Below are positions 1 to 9,284 of a stretch of DNA of 53,607 nucleotides, piece after piece. Origin of the DNA: Nodularia sp. (in: cyanobacteria) (GTDB taxonomy: Bacteria; Cyanobacteriota; Cyanobacteriia; Cyanobacteriales; Nostocaceae); NCBI GenBank assembly GCA_007692755.1, contig REBL01000171.1, positions 1 to 53,607 of the forward strand. The letters run 5' to 3'. Position 1 is the stretch's first letter; every line of letters begins with the position of its first letter. Both the position numbers and the translations under genes were made by a program. The notes beneath the pieces are model-generated. The model was not told where the DNA came from, did not search any database, and saw nothing but the letters and a program-made list of their open reading frames with translations.

Positions 1-307
<307 letters not shown>

Positions 308-482
308 GTTGTGCTTAGAGTTTTATCCGAAACAACAAGTTGTTTCAGAATCCTGTAAAATTTTTTGATTAACCTTTGGGGTCTCTCCCCAAACTAAATC
401 TTCTTGACGAGGATTGGTTATTATTTAGCTTTCAAAGTATTCTGTTTTCACGGTTCAGGTGTTGCGGCTTTCGCCTTGGCAC
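308..482 (-). other. 16S rRNA leader
   Basis: About 175 nt between the putative rrn promoter and the mature 16S 5' end contain no coding frame. The minus strand reads ACTTTGAAAGCTAAATAA near 423-441, which resembles a boxA-type antitermination element, although the match is weak. The remaining stretch up to 649 (upstream of the promoter and of the divergent oxidoreductase) shows nothing else recognisable. Confidence 0.6.
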
Positions 483-488
483 TTATTT

Positions 489-517
489 AATATAGCGACT
501 CTGTTTGGTTTCGTCAA
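489..517 (-). promoter_or_regulatory. rrn operon promoter (-35/-10)
   Basis: On the minus strand TTGACG (517-512) is followed after exactly 17 nt by TATATT (494-489), a near-consensus sigma-70 promoter. It lies about 180 nt upstream of the 16S 5' end, as expected for a stable RNA operon. Transcription would start near 482. Confidence 0.75.
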
Positions 518-649
518 GGGGTTGAGCAAAGTTTTTTTTAATGGGGCGATACTAAGCGTCGTTTGCCTTGCCCACAGCCGAGTTGCCAGGATTTGGAGTG
601 TTCCATATATCTATATATGATGTATGGGAATCAAGAATAGGCGTAAATA

Positions 650-1825
650 ATGAATAACTATGACTGGATTGTGGTTGGGGCAGGAATTACGGGTGCGGCG
701 ATCGCCTACGAAATAGCGAAAACTGGTTTTAGTGTACTTTTGTTAGAACAACACGGCACACCGGAGAATGCAACTCGTTATAGTTATGGTGGGCTGGCTT
801 ATTGGTCTGGGAGTACGCCACTGACGTGCCAACTATCTGAAGAGGCGATCGCTCTTTACCAGAACTTGGATTTAGAGTTGGACGCTGAGACTGAGTTTCG
901 GGAACTAGATTTATTACTCACTATTGCTGCTGATAGCGACCCACAAGCAGCTGCTGCATCCTATAATCATGTTGCTATTCCACCTCGGCTACTCAATATA
1001 AAAGAAGCTTGTGAGTTAGAACCACTACTGAATCCAGAGGCGATCGCCGGGGCTTTGACTGTTAAACATGGTCATATCAACCCAGATAAAACGACTCAGG
1101 GCTATATTCAAGCCTTTTTGCGTGCTGGGGGTGAAATGCAAATTGCCCAAGTGATGGATTTGCAGACTATCTCGTCTTCTAACGCAGGGATGAAGTTGAC
1201 GGGTGTACAAACAAATATTGGCACTTACCACAGTAATAATGTGGTGATTTGCGCGGGTGGATTTAGCAGACAGCTACTGAAATTGGCTGGTATTCCTATG
1301 AAGCTGTATTTTACCCATGCTGAGGTAATCGAAACTCCACCTGTTGATTTGAGTTTACGCACTTTAATCATGCCAGCAAATCTGCAACGGTTTCAGATGG
1401 AGGCAGAATCTACTAAAGTTGATGAGTTATGGCAAGACAGCAGTAATGAACTACTTCCACCGATTTTAGATGTGGGTGCGGTTCAGTTTCAAGATGGTAG
1501 TTTGCGTTTGGGTCAAGTTAGCCGTGTCCTCACAGATCCTTTTGGCAAGGTCAATGCTGAGGAAAGTGAAAGGTGGCTACGAACAAGTATTCAGCAAGTT
1601 TTACCGACTTTGGCGCATTTACCAGGAACTTGGCATCATTGTTTGGTGGCTTTTAGTAGCGATCGCCTACCTTTAATTGGGGCTATTCCAGGATTTGAGG
1701 GTGTTCATATTTTTTCTGGTTTTAGTAACCCGCTGGTGATCGTACCACCTTTGGCTCGGCGTTTTGCTAATTTTTTGGCTGGGAAGGAGGATGAAATTAT
1801 TAGTCAGTTATCGCCTGGGCGTTAG
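650..1825 (+). CDS. FAD-dependent oxidoreductase (DAO / glycine oxidase-like)
   Basis: A 391-residue protein of the DAO fold, the flavin amine oxidases that include glycine oxidase, D-amino acid dehydrogenase and sarcosine oxidase. The N-terminal Rossmann motif VVGAGITG (residues 8-15) is followed by an acidic residue at the end of beta-2 (LLLEQ), typical for FAD binding. The C-terminus has the DRLPLIGAIPG stretch that packs against the isoalloxazine ring in this family. There is no signal peptide, so it is likely cytoplasmic. The substrate cannot be read from the sequence; a secondary or primary amine is the family expectation. It stands alone and is divergent from the rRNA genes. The start at 650 is the first ATG before the Rossmann strand. 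Family call is secure, substrate unknown. Confidence 0.88.
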   Translation: MNNYDWIVVGAGITGAAIAYEIAKTGFSVLLLEQHGTPENATRYSYGGLAYWSGSTPLTCQLSEEAIALYQNLDLELDAETEFRELDLLLTIAADSDPQAAAASYNHVAIPPRLLNIKEACELEPLLNPEAIAGALTVKHGHINPDKTTQGYIQAFLRAGGEMQIAQVMDLQTISSSNAGMKLTGVQTNIGTYHSNNVVICAGGFSRQLLKLAGIPMKLYFTHAEVIETPPVDLSLRTLIMPANLQRFQMEAESTKVDELWQDSSNELLPPILDVGAVQFQDGSLRLGQVSRVLTDPFGKVNAEESERWLRTSIQQVLPTLAHLPGTWHHCLVAFSSDRLPLIGAIPGFEGVHIFSGFSNPLVIVPPLARRFANFLAGKEDEIISQLSPGR

Positions 1826-1895
1826 GGTTGGTTGGTTTGTGTCACGCACCAGGCGCAGAGGCGCGAAGAGAGAGGGAAGAGATTATTGAGAGTTG

Positions 1896-2615
1896 CTATG
1901 TCTCTATTTTTTCTGTAGCAATTAAGTCTGCTGCTTCTTGTAAAAGTTCTTGTTGTTCTTGTTGAATTTTTTCTAATCGGCTAGAAATTTCTGCTAATCG
2001 CTGGTTTTTATCTTGCTTAAGGCTTGGAGGCTTTGTAGATATAACTACTAGTTTGTGAGTTGTTTGGGGATCTATCACTGGTTGAACAGCAAGACCTCTA
2101 AATTTAGTTAAAGAAACAAAGCTAAGTTTAATAAACGCCCAAATTAATTTGAGTGGAATTTGCAGTATTGACCAACTAGCCGTAGCAATTAAGCGAATAA
2201 TTGCTTTGATAATGCTTAAAAGCACAGTAATTCCCAAAACCAGTATGATTAAACTGAGAATTGGGTGATTAACTCCCCATTCGAGGGTATGAAATAATCG
2301 CAAAAATGCCGGGTGTTGATTCAGCCAATCATTGACTGAGGAAGTAATAGCAGTTTGTAGTGCTACTGATGTTGTATTTTTTATGTGTTCAGCAGTTTGC
2401 CAAGTTTGTTCTATAGAACCTTTAGCTTGTTCCAGGGTATTTGTAACTGTATCAAGCGCTTGATCTGTCGTTGTATTTGCTGTCTCTTTTAAAGACTGGC
2501 TAAACTGCTGTGCTGAGTTAGTTATTGAGTTAACGCTTTGATTAACAACACTTTTGGCTGTTTGCCAGCGTTGTAAAACTTCTTCGGACAAATTTATGTC
2601 TATTTGAGAAGCCAT
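1896..2615 (-). CDS. small membrane protein with coiled coil, downstream of P450
   Basis: A 239-residue protein of unknown function. The first half is polar, Gln/Asn/Thr-rich and predicted helical. It is followed by a strongly hydrophobic stretch (ILSLIILVLGITVLLSII) and a second hydrophobic/amphipathic segment (ILQIPLKLIWAFIKLSF), then a C-terminal Glu/Gln-rich coiled coil (EISSRLEKIQQEQQELLQE). I chose the ATG at 2615 because the longer frame starting at 2717 would run 94 bases into the end of the P450 gene and because MASQID begins a sensible protein. The start is only 8 bases after the P450 stop, so the two are probably co-transcribed and perhaps translationally coupled. It could anchor or partner the P450, which is inference only. 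Confidence 0.7.
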   Translation of the reverse strand: MASQIDINLSEEVLQRWQTAKSVVNQSVNSITNSAQQFSQSLKETANTTTDQALDTVTNTLEQAKGSIEQTWQTAEHIKNTTSVALQTAITSSVNDWLNQHPAFLRLFHTLEWGVNHPILSLIILVLGITVLLSIIKAIIRLIATASWSILQIPLKLIWAFIKLSFVSLTKFRGLAVQPVIDPQTTHKLVVISTKPPSLKQDKNQRLAEISSRLEKIQQEQQELLQEAADLIATEKIET

Positions 2616-2623
2616 AGCACATC

Positions 2624-3940
2624 TCACAATGGACTGAAGCGAACTCGTAAACCATCTTTCGGATGATTGGTGGGAATTCTTACTGGGTCTAAACTTTGAT
2701 GAGGCAATATTTCCCAATGATAGCTGCGGAGAAGATGAGCGGCAACTATTTTCATTTCCATTTTGGCAAAGGCGATGCCAATACAGATTCGTGGACCACC
2801 GCCAAAACCAATTAATTTAGAGGGAGATTGTTTGTTATCTTGGCGTTGGGGACTGAAACGGTCTGGGTCAAAAGTCTCTGGGTGAGGATAAATTTCCTCT
2901 AGGCGGTGAGTTACAAAGATGGAATACAACACTTGCCAACCTGCGGGAATATGAAACCCTTTAAATTCACAATCTTTAACAACACCACGAAAGCCACCAC
3001 CAACTGGGGGGTGCATTCTTTCAACTTCCCATAAAATTTGGTCTAAATAAGGCATTTGCCCCAATTGTTCTAAATCCAAAGCACCTTTAGTTACAAGTTG
3101 TAATTGTTCTTCTCTGGCGCGTTGCAATATTTCTGGATGACGGGCTAATTCAACACATAACCAAGTTAACATCGAGGTGGTGGTTTCGTGTCCCGCAAAA
3201 AGTAATAACACTGCTTGGGCAATCAGTTCTGTTTCGCTTAAACTGTTACCATCTTCGTCTTTGGCTTGAACTAATAAGCTAATAGCGTCTTTGGTAGGAT
3301 GTTGCTGACGTTCTCTAACAACCTGCGTTAAATGCTCTAAAATTTGATTGCGAGCTGCTACGGCTTTTCCTAATTTTGTAAATGGTAAAGCTAGGGGAGT
3401 AATAGCAAATAAACCATTTGTCAATTGTGTAAATAACTGACTTAAACGACTATTTTCGGAAGCAGAATTAGTACCTAATAATAGTTGGCTAGCAATATCA
3501 AATGTGAGTTTTTTAAATTCTGCAAACCAGGTAAATTCTTGTTGTTTTTCCCATTGTTTCAAATAAGCATCTGTTATTTGTTCCATTGTGGCTACATAAT
3601 TAGCTAGGGCTGGGCCATGTAGGGCTGGCATTATCAGGCGACGATTTCTGCGGTGTTCTTCTCCATCTTGCAGGAAAAGCGATTTACCTAACAGGGTCTG
3701 GAAATTCTGAGGCCATCCCTCACGCCAAGAAAAAGATTCCATGTTGCTGGAAAGAAGAAACTCAATGGCTTCTGTTCCTACCATTACCACAGTCGGTCTG
3801 CCCAAAATATTAGTTTTAAATATATATCCGTGTTTACGATAGCGCTCGTTAACAAAATGGTAAGGGTCAAGAACAAAGGAAAATGTCTCACCTATGATAG
3901 GTAAACCGAAACTTCCGGGAGGATGTTGAATTTGTTTCAT
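2624..3940 (-). CDS. cytochrome P450, CYP120-like
   Basis: A 438-residue P450 monooxygenase. The I-helix oxygen-activation motif AGHETT is at 249-254, the K-helix ExxR is EVER at 305-308 followed by PPVGGGFRG, and the haem loop FGGGPRICIG places the thiolate ligand at Cys386. There is no N-terminal membrane anchor, so it is likely soluble. The PPGSFGLPIIGET start and the PPVGGGFR region resemble the cyanobacterial CYP120 family; CYP120A1 of Synechocystis hydroxylates retinoic acid. That substrate is known for the relative and only inferred here. No ferredoxin or reductase gene is adjacent. ilvD lies 77 bp upstream on the same strand, and a small membrane protein follows after 8 bp. Confidence 0.93.
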   Translation of the reverse strand: MKQIQHPPGSFGLPIIGETFSFVLDPYHFVNERYRKHGYIFKTNILGRPTVVMVGTEAIEFLLSSNMESFSWREGWPQNFQTLLGKSLFLQDGEEHRRNRRLIMPALHGPALANYVATMEQITDAYLKQWEKQQEFTWFAEFKKLTFDIASQLLLGTNSASENSRLSQLFTQLTNGLFAITPLALPFTKLGKAVAARNQILEHLTQVVRERQQHPTKDAISLLVQAKDEDGNSLSETELIAQAVLLLFAGHETTTSMLTWLCVELARHPEILQRAREEQLQLVTKGALDLEQLGQMPYLDQILWEVERMHPPVGGGFRGVVKDCEFKGFHIPAGWQVLYSIFVTHRLEEIYPHPETFDPDRFSPQRQDNKQSPSKLIGFGGGPRICIGIAFAKMEMKIVAAHLLRSYHWEILPHQSLDPVRIPTNHPKDGLRVRFSPL

Positions 3941-4017
3941 TGATTAATATCTGGGCGTGGATTTAGTAGATGAGTCGGATACTCTAAAGACACCGCTCAT
4001 CTGTAAATATTTAATCG

Positions 4018-5709
4018 CTAATCATTAAATAAGTCTAAATCAGTGACTGCACCGACACTGCTAGAAGATACCAATTTGGCATATTTAGCGAGTACGCCTT
4101 TGGTATAACGTGGCGGTAGGGGTTGCCAATTGGCACGTCTACGGGCTAATTCTTCACCTGAGACGTTCAATTGCAAGAGGCGATTAGAGGCATCAATGGT
4201 AATGCTATCACCTTCTTCTACAAGAGCGATCGCACCACCAACGGCTGCTTCTGGGGCTACGTGACCAACTACCATGCCGTAAGTACCGCCGGAAAAGCGT
4301 CCATCAGTAATTAAACCTACGGAATCACCTAACCCAGCCCCAATAATTGCTGAGGTGGGAGCTAACATTTCTCGCATTCCAGGGCCACCCTTGGGACCTT
4401 CGTAACGAATGACTAGAACATCTCCGGCATTAATCTTACCTGCCAGAATTGCGTCTAAACAAGATTCTTCAGACTCGAATACCCGTGCAGGTCCAGTAAT
4501 AATCGGCTTTTTAACTCCGGTAATTTTCGCTACAGCCCCTTCTGTGGCAAGATTACCTTTGAGGATGGCTAAGTGTCCTTGAGCATACATGGGATTATTC
4601 CAAGGACGAATCACATCTTGGTCGGTGCGTGGTTCTGCGGGGATATCTGCTAAGACTTCTGCTACTGTTTTACCTGTGATAGTTAAGCAGTCGCCGTGGA
4701 GTAAATCATGCACAAGTAACATTTTCATGACTTGGGGAATTCCCCCAGCTTTGTGCAGGTCTGTGGCGACATACTTACCACTGGGTTTTAAATCACAGAT
4801 AACTGGGACACGTCCACGGATGGTTTCAAAGTCGTCTAGGGTGAGTTCTACTCCAGCCGCACGAGCGATCGCCAAAAAGTGCAATACTGCATTTGTGGAA
4901 CCACCCACTGCCATAATTACCGAAATGGCATTTTCTATAGATTTACGGGTAATAATCTGGCGAGGTAAGATTTGCTTGCGAATGGCTTCCACTAAAGCAA
5001 CGGCTGATTTTTGCGTACTGTCTGCTTTTTCAGCATCTTCGGCTGCCATTGTGGAAGAATAAGGTAAGCTCATACCCATTGCTTCAAAAGCAGAAGACAT
5101 GGTATTTGCTGTAAACATCCCACCGCAGGAACCAGCGCCAGGACAAGCTTCACGTTCCACTGCTAAGAGTTCATCACCATCAATTTTGCCGGCGCTGTAT
5201 TGACCAACTGCTTCAAAGGAACTAACGACGGTTAAATCTTTACCATCGTAGTGACCGGGTTTAATTGTGCCACCGTAAACAAAAATAGCAGGAATATTCA
5301 TGCGCGCCATCGCTAGCATAGCCCCTGGCATATTTTTATCACAGCCACCAATAGCCAAAACGCCGTCCATACTTTGTCCAGTACAGGCGGTTTCAATGGA
5401 ATCAGCAATCACTTCCCGCGATACTAGGGAATATTTCATCCCTTCGGTTCCCATTGAAATCCCATCACTAATGGTAATAGTACCGAACATCTGCGGCATT
5501 GCCCCAGCTTCTCTGACACCAATTTCGGCTCTTAGTGCTAGTTTATTAATTCCCATATTACAGGGAGTAATTGTACTGTAGCCATTAGCAATGCCCACAA
5601 TGGCTTTATTAAAATCTTCGTCCTGAAAACCCACTGCACGCAGCATAGCTCGATTAGGCGATCGCTGCACTCCTTGGGTAACAACTTGGCTTCTTAAATT
5701 TTCCGACAT
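4018..5709 (-). CDS. ilvD: dihydroxy-acid dehydratase
   Basis: A 563-residue IlvD/Edd enzyme that dehydrates 2,3-dihydroxy-3-methyl acids to 2-oxo acids in valine, isoleucine and pantothenate/leucine precursor synthesis. Three conserved cysteines that bind the Fe-S cluster are visible: Cys50 (TITPCNMG), Cys123 ([10 protein letters not shown]) and Cys195 ([12 protein letters not shown]). The spacing fits the [2Fe-2S] type. The C-terminal GRFSGGTYG motif is also present. Full length for the family. A good ribosome-binding site (GGAAGGA) lies upstream of the ATG at 5709. No other ilv genes are nearby. It may be co-transcribed with the downstream P450 (77-bp gap), but no shared function is evident. 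Confidence 0.97.
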   Translation of the reverse strand: MSENLRSQVVTQGVQRSPNRAMLRAVGFQDEDFNKAIVGIANGYSTITPCNMGINKLALRAEIGVREAGAMPQMFGTITISDGISMGTEGMKYSLVSREVIADSIETACTGQSMDGVLAIGGCDKNMPGAMLAMARMNIPAIFVYGGTIKPGHYDGKDLTVVSSFEAVGQYSAGKIDGDELLAVEREACPGAGSCGGMFTANTMSSAFEAMGMSLPYSSTMAAEDAEKADSTQKSAVALVEAIRKQILPRQIITRKSIENAISVIMAVGGSTNAVLHFLAIARAAGVELTLDDFETIRGRVPVICDLKPSGKYVATDLHKAGGIPQVMKMLLVHDLLHGDCLTITGKTVAEVLADIPAEPRTDQDVIRPWNNPMYAQGHLAILKGNLATEGAVAKITGVKKPIITGPARVFESEESCLDAILAGKINAGDVLVIRYEGPKGGPGMREMLAPTSAIIGAGLGDSVGLITDGRFSGGTYGMVVGHVAPEAAVGGAIALVEEGDSITIDASNRLLQLNVSGEELARRRANWQPLPPRYTKGVLAKYAKLVSSSSVGAVTDLDLFND

Positions 5710-5801
5710 CTTTTTTCCTTCCGTGCCATCATCGCTGGGATTGCGATTGTATTACCTGATTTTCCCATGTATGGATAGCATAATTCAGCAGCAGTCAAGA
5801 G

Positions 5802-6422
5802 TTATTTTGTCCAAACAGCTTGAAAAAAGTCTAGTTCACAAGACATGGCATAACGGTAAGTTGAGTACACAGAGGGACTAGCAGTAGCGTAATGTTCTAC
5901 CAAAGTTTCTAATTGTTGTGTCAGGGGTTGAAAATCTGCACTGCTGTAAGTCCGAATCCAATCGGCATACTGATGATTAGGAATACCATTACTTGCTAAT
6001 TGTTGTCCCAAAAAAGCATAAAGACGCATACAGGGAGACATAGCCGCAGCGGTGACACCGATATCATTACTCCAGGCGGTAGCTAGTAAAAAGTCAGTAT
6101 AGCGGCGGGTAGCAGTTCCAGGCTCGACAGTACGCAAATCAACTTTCCACTGAGTAGCATAGTTTTCATGTAGCTTTAGTTCTGCTAAAACTCCATCTGC
6201 TAAGGCGTGAAATGTGGTGAAACCTTGCCAATCTGGGGCTTTCGCTGCGGCTATACTATAGGCACGGGCAAAGGCTTCTAAGAAAAAAGCATCTTGCCCA
6301 ATATAGTTGGCAAATTTAGCTGGTTCTAGAGTACCATCGGCGATGCCTTGAACAAAAGGATGCTGCAAACAAGCTTGTGCTAAGTCTTGGTTTGCTGCCC
6401 ATAATTCAGTAGATAGAGTCAA
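5802..6422 (-). CDS. tenA: TenA/THI-4 family protein (aminopyrimidine hydrolase type)
   Basis: An all-helical TenA-family protein. TenA enzymes hydrolyse aminopyrimidines to salvage thiamin precursors or, as thiaminase II, cleave thiamin. Visible residues: the Asp in YIGQDAFFLEAF (substrate-binding position), the catalytic-type Cys in MSPCMRLYAFLG, and a C-terminal CELDFFQAVW with the expected Glu. It is therefore the Cys-containing TenA_C type. The start is uncertain. An ATG at 6455 exists, but its first codons fall inside a dispersed repeat (minus strand TTCTTTGTGTCCTTTGTGG). The TTG at 6422 gives MTLSTELW, a typical family start; neither has a strong Shine-Dalgarno. No thiamin genes and no THI-box riboswitch are adjacent. 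Confidence 0.85.
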   Translation of the reverse strand: MTLSTELWAANQDLAQACLQHPFVQGIADGTLEPAKFANYIGQDAFFLEAFARAYSIAAAKAPDWQGFTTFHALADGVLAELKLHENYATQWKVDLRTVEPGTATRRYTDFLLATAWSNDIGVTAAAMSPCMRLYAFLGQQLASNGIPNHQYADWIRTYSSADFQPLTQQLETLVEHYATASPSVYSTYRYAMSCELDFFQAVWTK

Positions 6423-6559
6423 TTTTTTAGGAGGAACTAACCACAAAGGACACAAAGAACACGAAGGAAGAAGGAAGAAGGAATTTAGCGTAAGTTTACA
6501 AAGAAATTGTCTTAGTCGTTGGTTATTGGGAAGTTTTTTCCCACTCCCTCCTCGCCCAC

Positions 6560-7330
6560 TTAAAAAGGTAAAAACTGGAGCAAAACTGAGCCAAGGCTGC
6601 CTACAAAGTCGAAAAAGCTGGGTTTACCAGTGCTAACTTTCTCTGAGTACGGTGTTTGTAGTTCTTTCATAAAAGCTTCTGCGGTTTGCATTCCGGTCTC
6701 GTTTTCTTGGGCTTTAAACATTTTTTCGGCAATTTGGGCATCTTGGAATGCGCCTGCTCTATCAAATATTTGGTAACGAGCAACACCACGGGCTAAGTAA
6801 GCACCTGCGTATTCTGGCTGAGATGCGATCGCTTGATCGAAATAATTGATTGCTTGCTTTTGATTACCTTTTTGTGCTTCTGCAACCCCTAAAGCATAAA
6901 ATTCTTCTGGTGTAGCAATTTGCATGGGTATACCAACTGCACCTTGAAAGTTAACACCGTCAAGGTAAGCACCATTAAATTCTGTATTCGCTAAAAAGGT
7001 GTTTCTCAAATCAGCACCCACTAGATTTGCGCCACTGAGTTTAGCTTGGCTGAGGTTAACACCAAATAAACCAGCACCACTTAAGTTTGCGCCTCTTAAA
7101 TCAGCACCGCTTAAATTGGCTCGGCTGAGGTTAGCATTTGTTAAATTAGCACCGCTTAAATCCGCTCCAGATAAGTCAGCCATGACTAAACCGGCATTAC
7201 TTAGATCACAGTTTTGACATTGCTTGGTGGCTAATAACTGTCTGACGTGTTCAAAGTTGGCTGCTTGGGCAGTTGTAGTCAGACTAATGGTAGTTAAAAA
7301 TACTGCTGTGGCTAAAATTGGGGTTTTCAT
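6560..7330 (-). CDS. secreted pentapeptide-repeat protein with TPR domain
   Basis: A 256-residue protein with an N-terminal Sec signal (hydrophobic stretch then AQA-AN), a QCQNCDLSNAGL motif, and then about 15 pentapeptide repeats of the A(D/N)LSx type from about residue 41 to 130. A C-terminal part (about 140-215) looks like two TPR helices pairs (AEAQKGNQKQAINYFDQAIA; YAGAYLARGVARYQ). The last residues are hydrophobic. Likely periplasmic or outer-membrane associated. A shorter relative with the same Cys-x2-Cys-Asp-Leu opening lies at 49333-49770. Pentapeptide proteins form right-handed beta-helices, but their function in cyanobacteria is mostly unknown, so no role is assigned. Confidence 0.88.
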   Translation of the reverse strand: MKTPILATAVFLTTISLTTTAQAANFEHVRQLLATKQCQNCDLSNAGLVMADLSGADLSGANLTNANLSRANLSGADLRGANLSGAGLFGVNLSQAKLSGANLVGADLRNTFLANTEFNGAYLDGVNFQGAVGIPMQIATPEEFYALGVAEAQKGNQKQAINYFDQAIASQPEYAGAYLARGVARYQIFDRAGAFQDAQIAEKMFKAQENETGMQTAEAFMKELQTPYSEKVSTGKPSFFDFVGSLGSVLLQFLPF

Positions 7331-7434
7331 TACACAAGCTTAAGCTATAGATTTATACTTAAACTTATGATATGAGTAACCGGGGAAATGTGCCATCTGT
7401 AGTTTTCTAGATTACACATTTGGTGAAAAAGAAT

Positions 7435-7462
7435 GTAGAGACGTTCTATAGAAAGTCTCTAC
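7435..7462. repeat. palindromic repeat GTAGAGAC..GTCTCTAC
   Basis: A foldback sequence with 12-bp arms and one mismatch (GTAGAGACGTTC / GAAAGTCTCTAC). A second copy with a perfect 11-bp stem is at 14718-14743. It lies between the antiporter and the pentapeptide gene, both on the minus strand. Confidence 0.7.
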
Positions 7463-7471
7463 AAGGGGTCA

Positions 7472-7598
7472 ACTACTTAGGCGTTGCTGAATCAAAGTAT
7501 GAAATGCCAAAATTACCTTTGTTTTTCTTCGTACCTTTGCGCCTTTGCGCCTTTGCGTGAAATAAATTCATACTCTTAATCAGCAACGCTACTACTTA
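7472..7598. mobile_element. MITE-like element (111 bp) with 8-bp target duplication
   Basis: The element spans 7480-7590. Its ends are imperfect inverted repeats: GCGTTGCTGAATCAAAGTAT on the left and the complement of TACTCTTAATCAGCAACGC on the right. It is flanked by the direct repeat ACTACTTA at 7472-7479 and 7591-7598. The interior holds the CCTTTGCGCCTTTGCG tandem repeat and no coding frame. The right duplication contains the stop codon of the antiporter gene, so insertion happened at its 3' end without damaging the protein. The parental transposase family is not identified here. Confidence 0.75.
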
Positions 7599-9227
7599 AG
7601 ATTGACGATTTTCCACTAAGATTACAGGGATGGGGCTAGTTTCTAAAACTGCCTGTGATACTGAGCCAATTAGGACTTCTTCCCAAGGCTGATGACCCCT
7701 TTTTCCCATAATAATTGCTGTGGCGTTATGCTCTTGGGCAATGCGAATAATTTCCTCTGGAACCGTACCTGTAACAGTGACAAATTTATATCTGATATCT
7801 GATAACAATTTTTGGGCTTCTGACTCTAGTTCTAAAACTTCTCGCTGATTGGGCAGATTAACGATATGTAAGATAATAGCTTCACCATTACTGCGTCGTG
7901 CTAAATCTGCGACTTTAGTTAAAACTGCTGTCGCTAAACCTGATGTATCAACGGCTGCTAGTAAGAGGGTACGAGTGGCAACTGTCACTTTTGTGGGATC
8001 AACTTCTCCCCGTTCTAATAATTTAGGTGCAAAGGTCATAGTTGCCCAAGCTCCTAAAGGTGCTGTGACTAAAATTGATAAAGCTGCGATCGCTAAAATT
8101 ATCTCACCTCCGGCAATCCCTTGAGCGAGAGGTATTGCTCCAATAGCTGCTTGTACTGTCGCTTTGGGTGAGTTTCCTGGTAATAAAAACAGTTTTTCCC
8201 GCCAATTCCAATTACTGCCCAGTGTGGAAAGATACCAACCCAGCATCCGACCGATGAGTAAACCAATAGCCAAAATTGCCAAACCGGGTAAGAGAATATC
8301 GCCCAATACTTGCAGTTGAATAGTTGCACCCAGTAAAACAAACAAAAAAATCTCAGCGACTATCCATAAGCTATCAAACCCGCCTCGCAAGTTTCTAGCT
8401 AGAGGTGCGTCTAATTCAATTAAGAAGAAACCTAGACTCATTGCGGCTAAATAACCAGAAAAGTAAGGTAACGCATGAGCCGAAATTACTAGAAATAAGG
8501 CGATACTGGCAGCAATTACGGTATCTTGAACACGGTTTTGAGTCCAATTTTGTTTTACTAACAGGATAACCAGTAAACGGGCTGCTAAGTAGCCAAACAG
8601 CAATCCTAGTAAAATTTGCATGATAATTTGCAGTGGAAGCAGTTGCAGGGGAGTCAGGGTAAATCCTCCAGGAAGAAGAATCTGCTCAACGCCGCTATCA
8701 CCCAAGAAACTCAACAACAAGCTAAAAACGAGTAACAGCAAGACATCAGATAAAGCACTACCAGTTAAAATTGCATCGGGTATGCCTTTGGTAACACCCC
8801 AGCCTAAACTTTTGAGTCTCAGCATTCCGGGGACAATCACAGCTGGAGATTCAGCGCCAATCACACAGCCCAAGAGTAAACCAGTGAGAAAGTCAAATTT
8901 AAAGATTACCATAGCCGCAAAGGCGATCGCGATCGCTTCGGTTGTCGCTGGTAAAAATCCCAAACGCAGGGCTACGGTTCCCTGTTGAGCTAATTTTTCT
9001 CTATCTAAACCCAGTCCGGCTTTCATCAAAATAATCATCACTGCAAATGTTCTTAAATCATCGGCAGCATCTAACATATCTGGACTAATAAGATTAAATA
9101 CTTGAGGGCCAAGAATCATCCCCACTATAATCATGCCAATTAAAGGTGGCGCGCCTAAACGCCGGGCAAGTTGTCCCACAAAAAAGCCCATCATCAAAAT
9201 CCACAATACGCTGGCTAACATTCCCAT
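7596..9227 (-). CDS. cation:proton antiporter (CPA type) fused to a USP domain
   Basis: A 543-residue fusion. Residues 1 to about 395 contain roughly a dozen transmembrane segments of the Na+/H+ exchanger (CPA) fold, with the acidic signature GAESPAVIVPG near 125-137 and a conserved GSALSD stretch. Residues of about 410-543 form a universal-stress-protein domain with an intact ATP-binding signature G508-x2-G511-x9-G521-S522. The membrane part would exchange protons for Na+, K+ or another ion across the inner or thylakoid membrane; the USP domain probably gives nucleotide control. A fluoride riboswitch lies directly upstream (aptamer 9318-9368), so expression likely responds to fluoride. This makes the gene a candidate for fluoride/proton stress tolerance. 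The stop codon lies in the target duplication of a small element. Confidence 0.9.
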   Translation of the reverse strand: MGMLASVLWILMMGFFVGQLARRLGAPPLIGMIIVGMILGPQVFNLISPDMLDAADDLRTFAVMIILMKAGLGLDREKLAQQGTVALRLGFLPATTEAIAIAFAAMVIFKFDFLTGLLLGCVIGAESPAVIVPGMLRLKSLGWGVTKGIPDAILTGSALSDVLLLLVFSLLLSFLGDSGVEQILLPGGFTLTPLQLLPLQIIMQILLGLLFGYLAARLLVILLVKQNWTQNRVQDTVIAASIALFLVISAHALPYFSGYLAAMSLGFFLIELDAPLARNLRGGFDSLWIVAEIFLFVLLGATIQLQVLGDILLPGLAILAIGLLIGRMLGWYLSTLGSNWNWREKLFLLPGNSPKATVQAAIGAIPLAQGIAGGEIILAIAALSILVTAPLGAWATMTFAPKLLERGEVDPTKVTVATRTLLLAAVDTSGLATAVLTKVADLARRSNGEAIILHIVNLPNQREVLELESEAQKLLSDIRYKFVTVTGTVPEEIIRIAQEHNATAIIMGKRGHQPWEEVLIGSVSQAVLETSPIPVILVENRQS

Positions 9228-9284
9228 GACTCCTTGAAGTGTGATTTGTAGGCAGATACTGGCTACAGAAGAGTCAGGTGATGT

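Noticed and set aside
2615..2717. N-terminal extension of the coiled-coil membrane protein
   Set aside because: It overlaps the P450 C-terminus and does not resemble the rest of the protein; the ATG at 2615 fits better.
6456..6559. THI-box (TPP) riboswitch upstream of the TenA gene
   Set aside because: The conserved CUGAGA and related blocks are absent.
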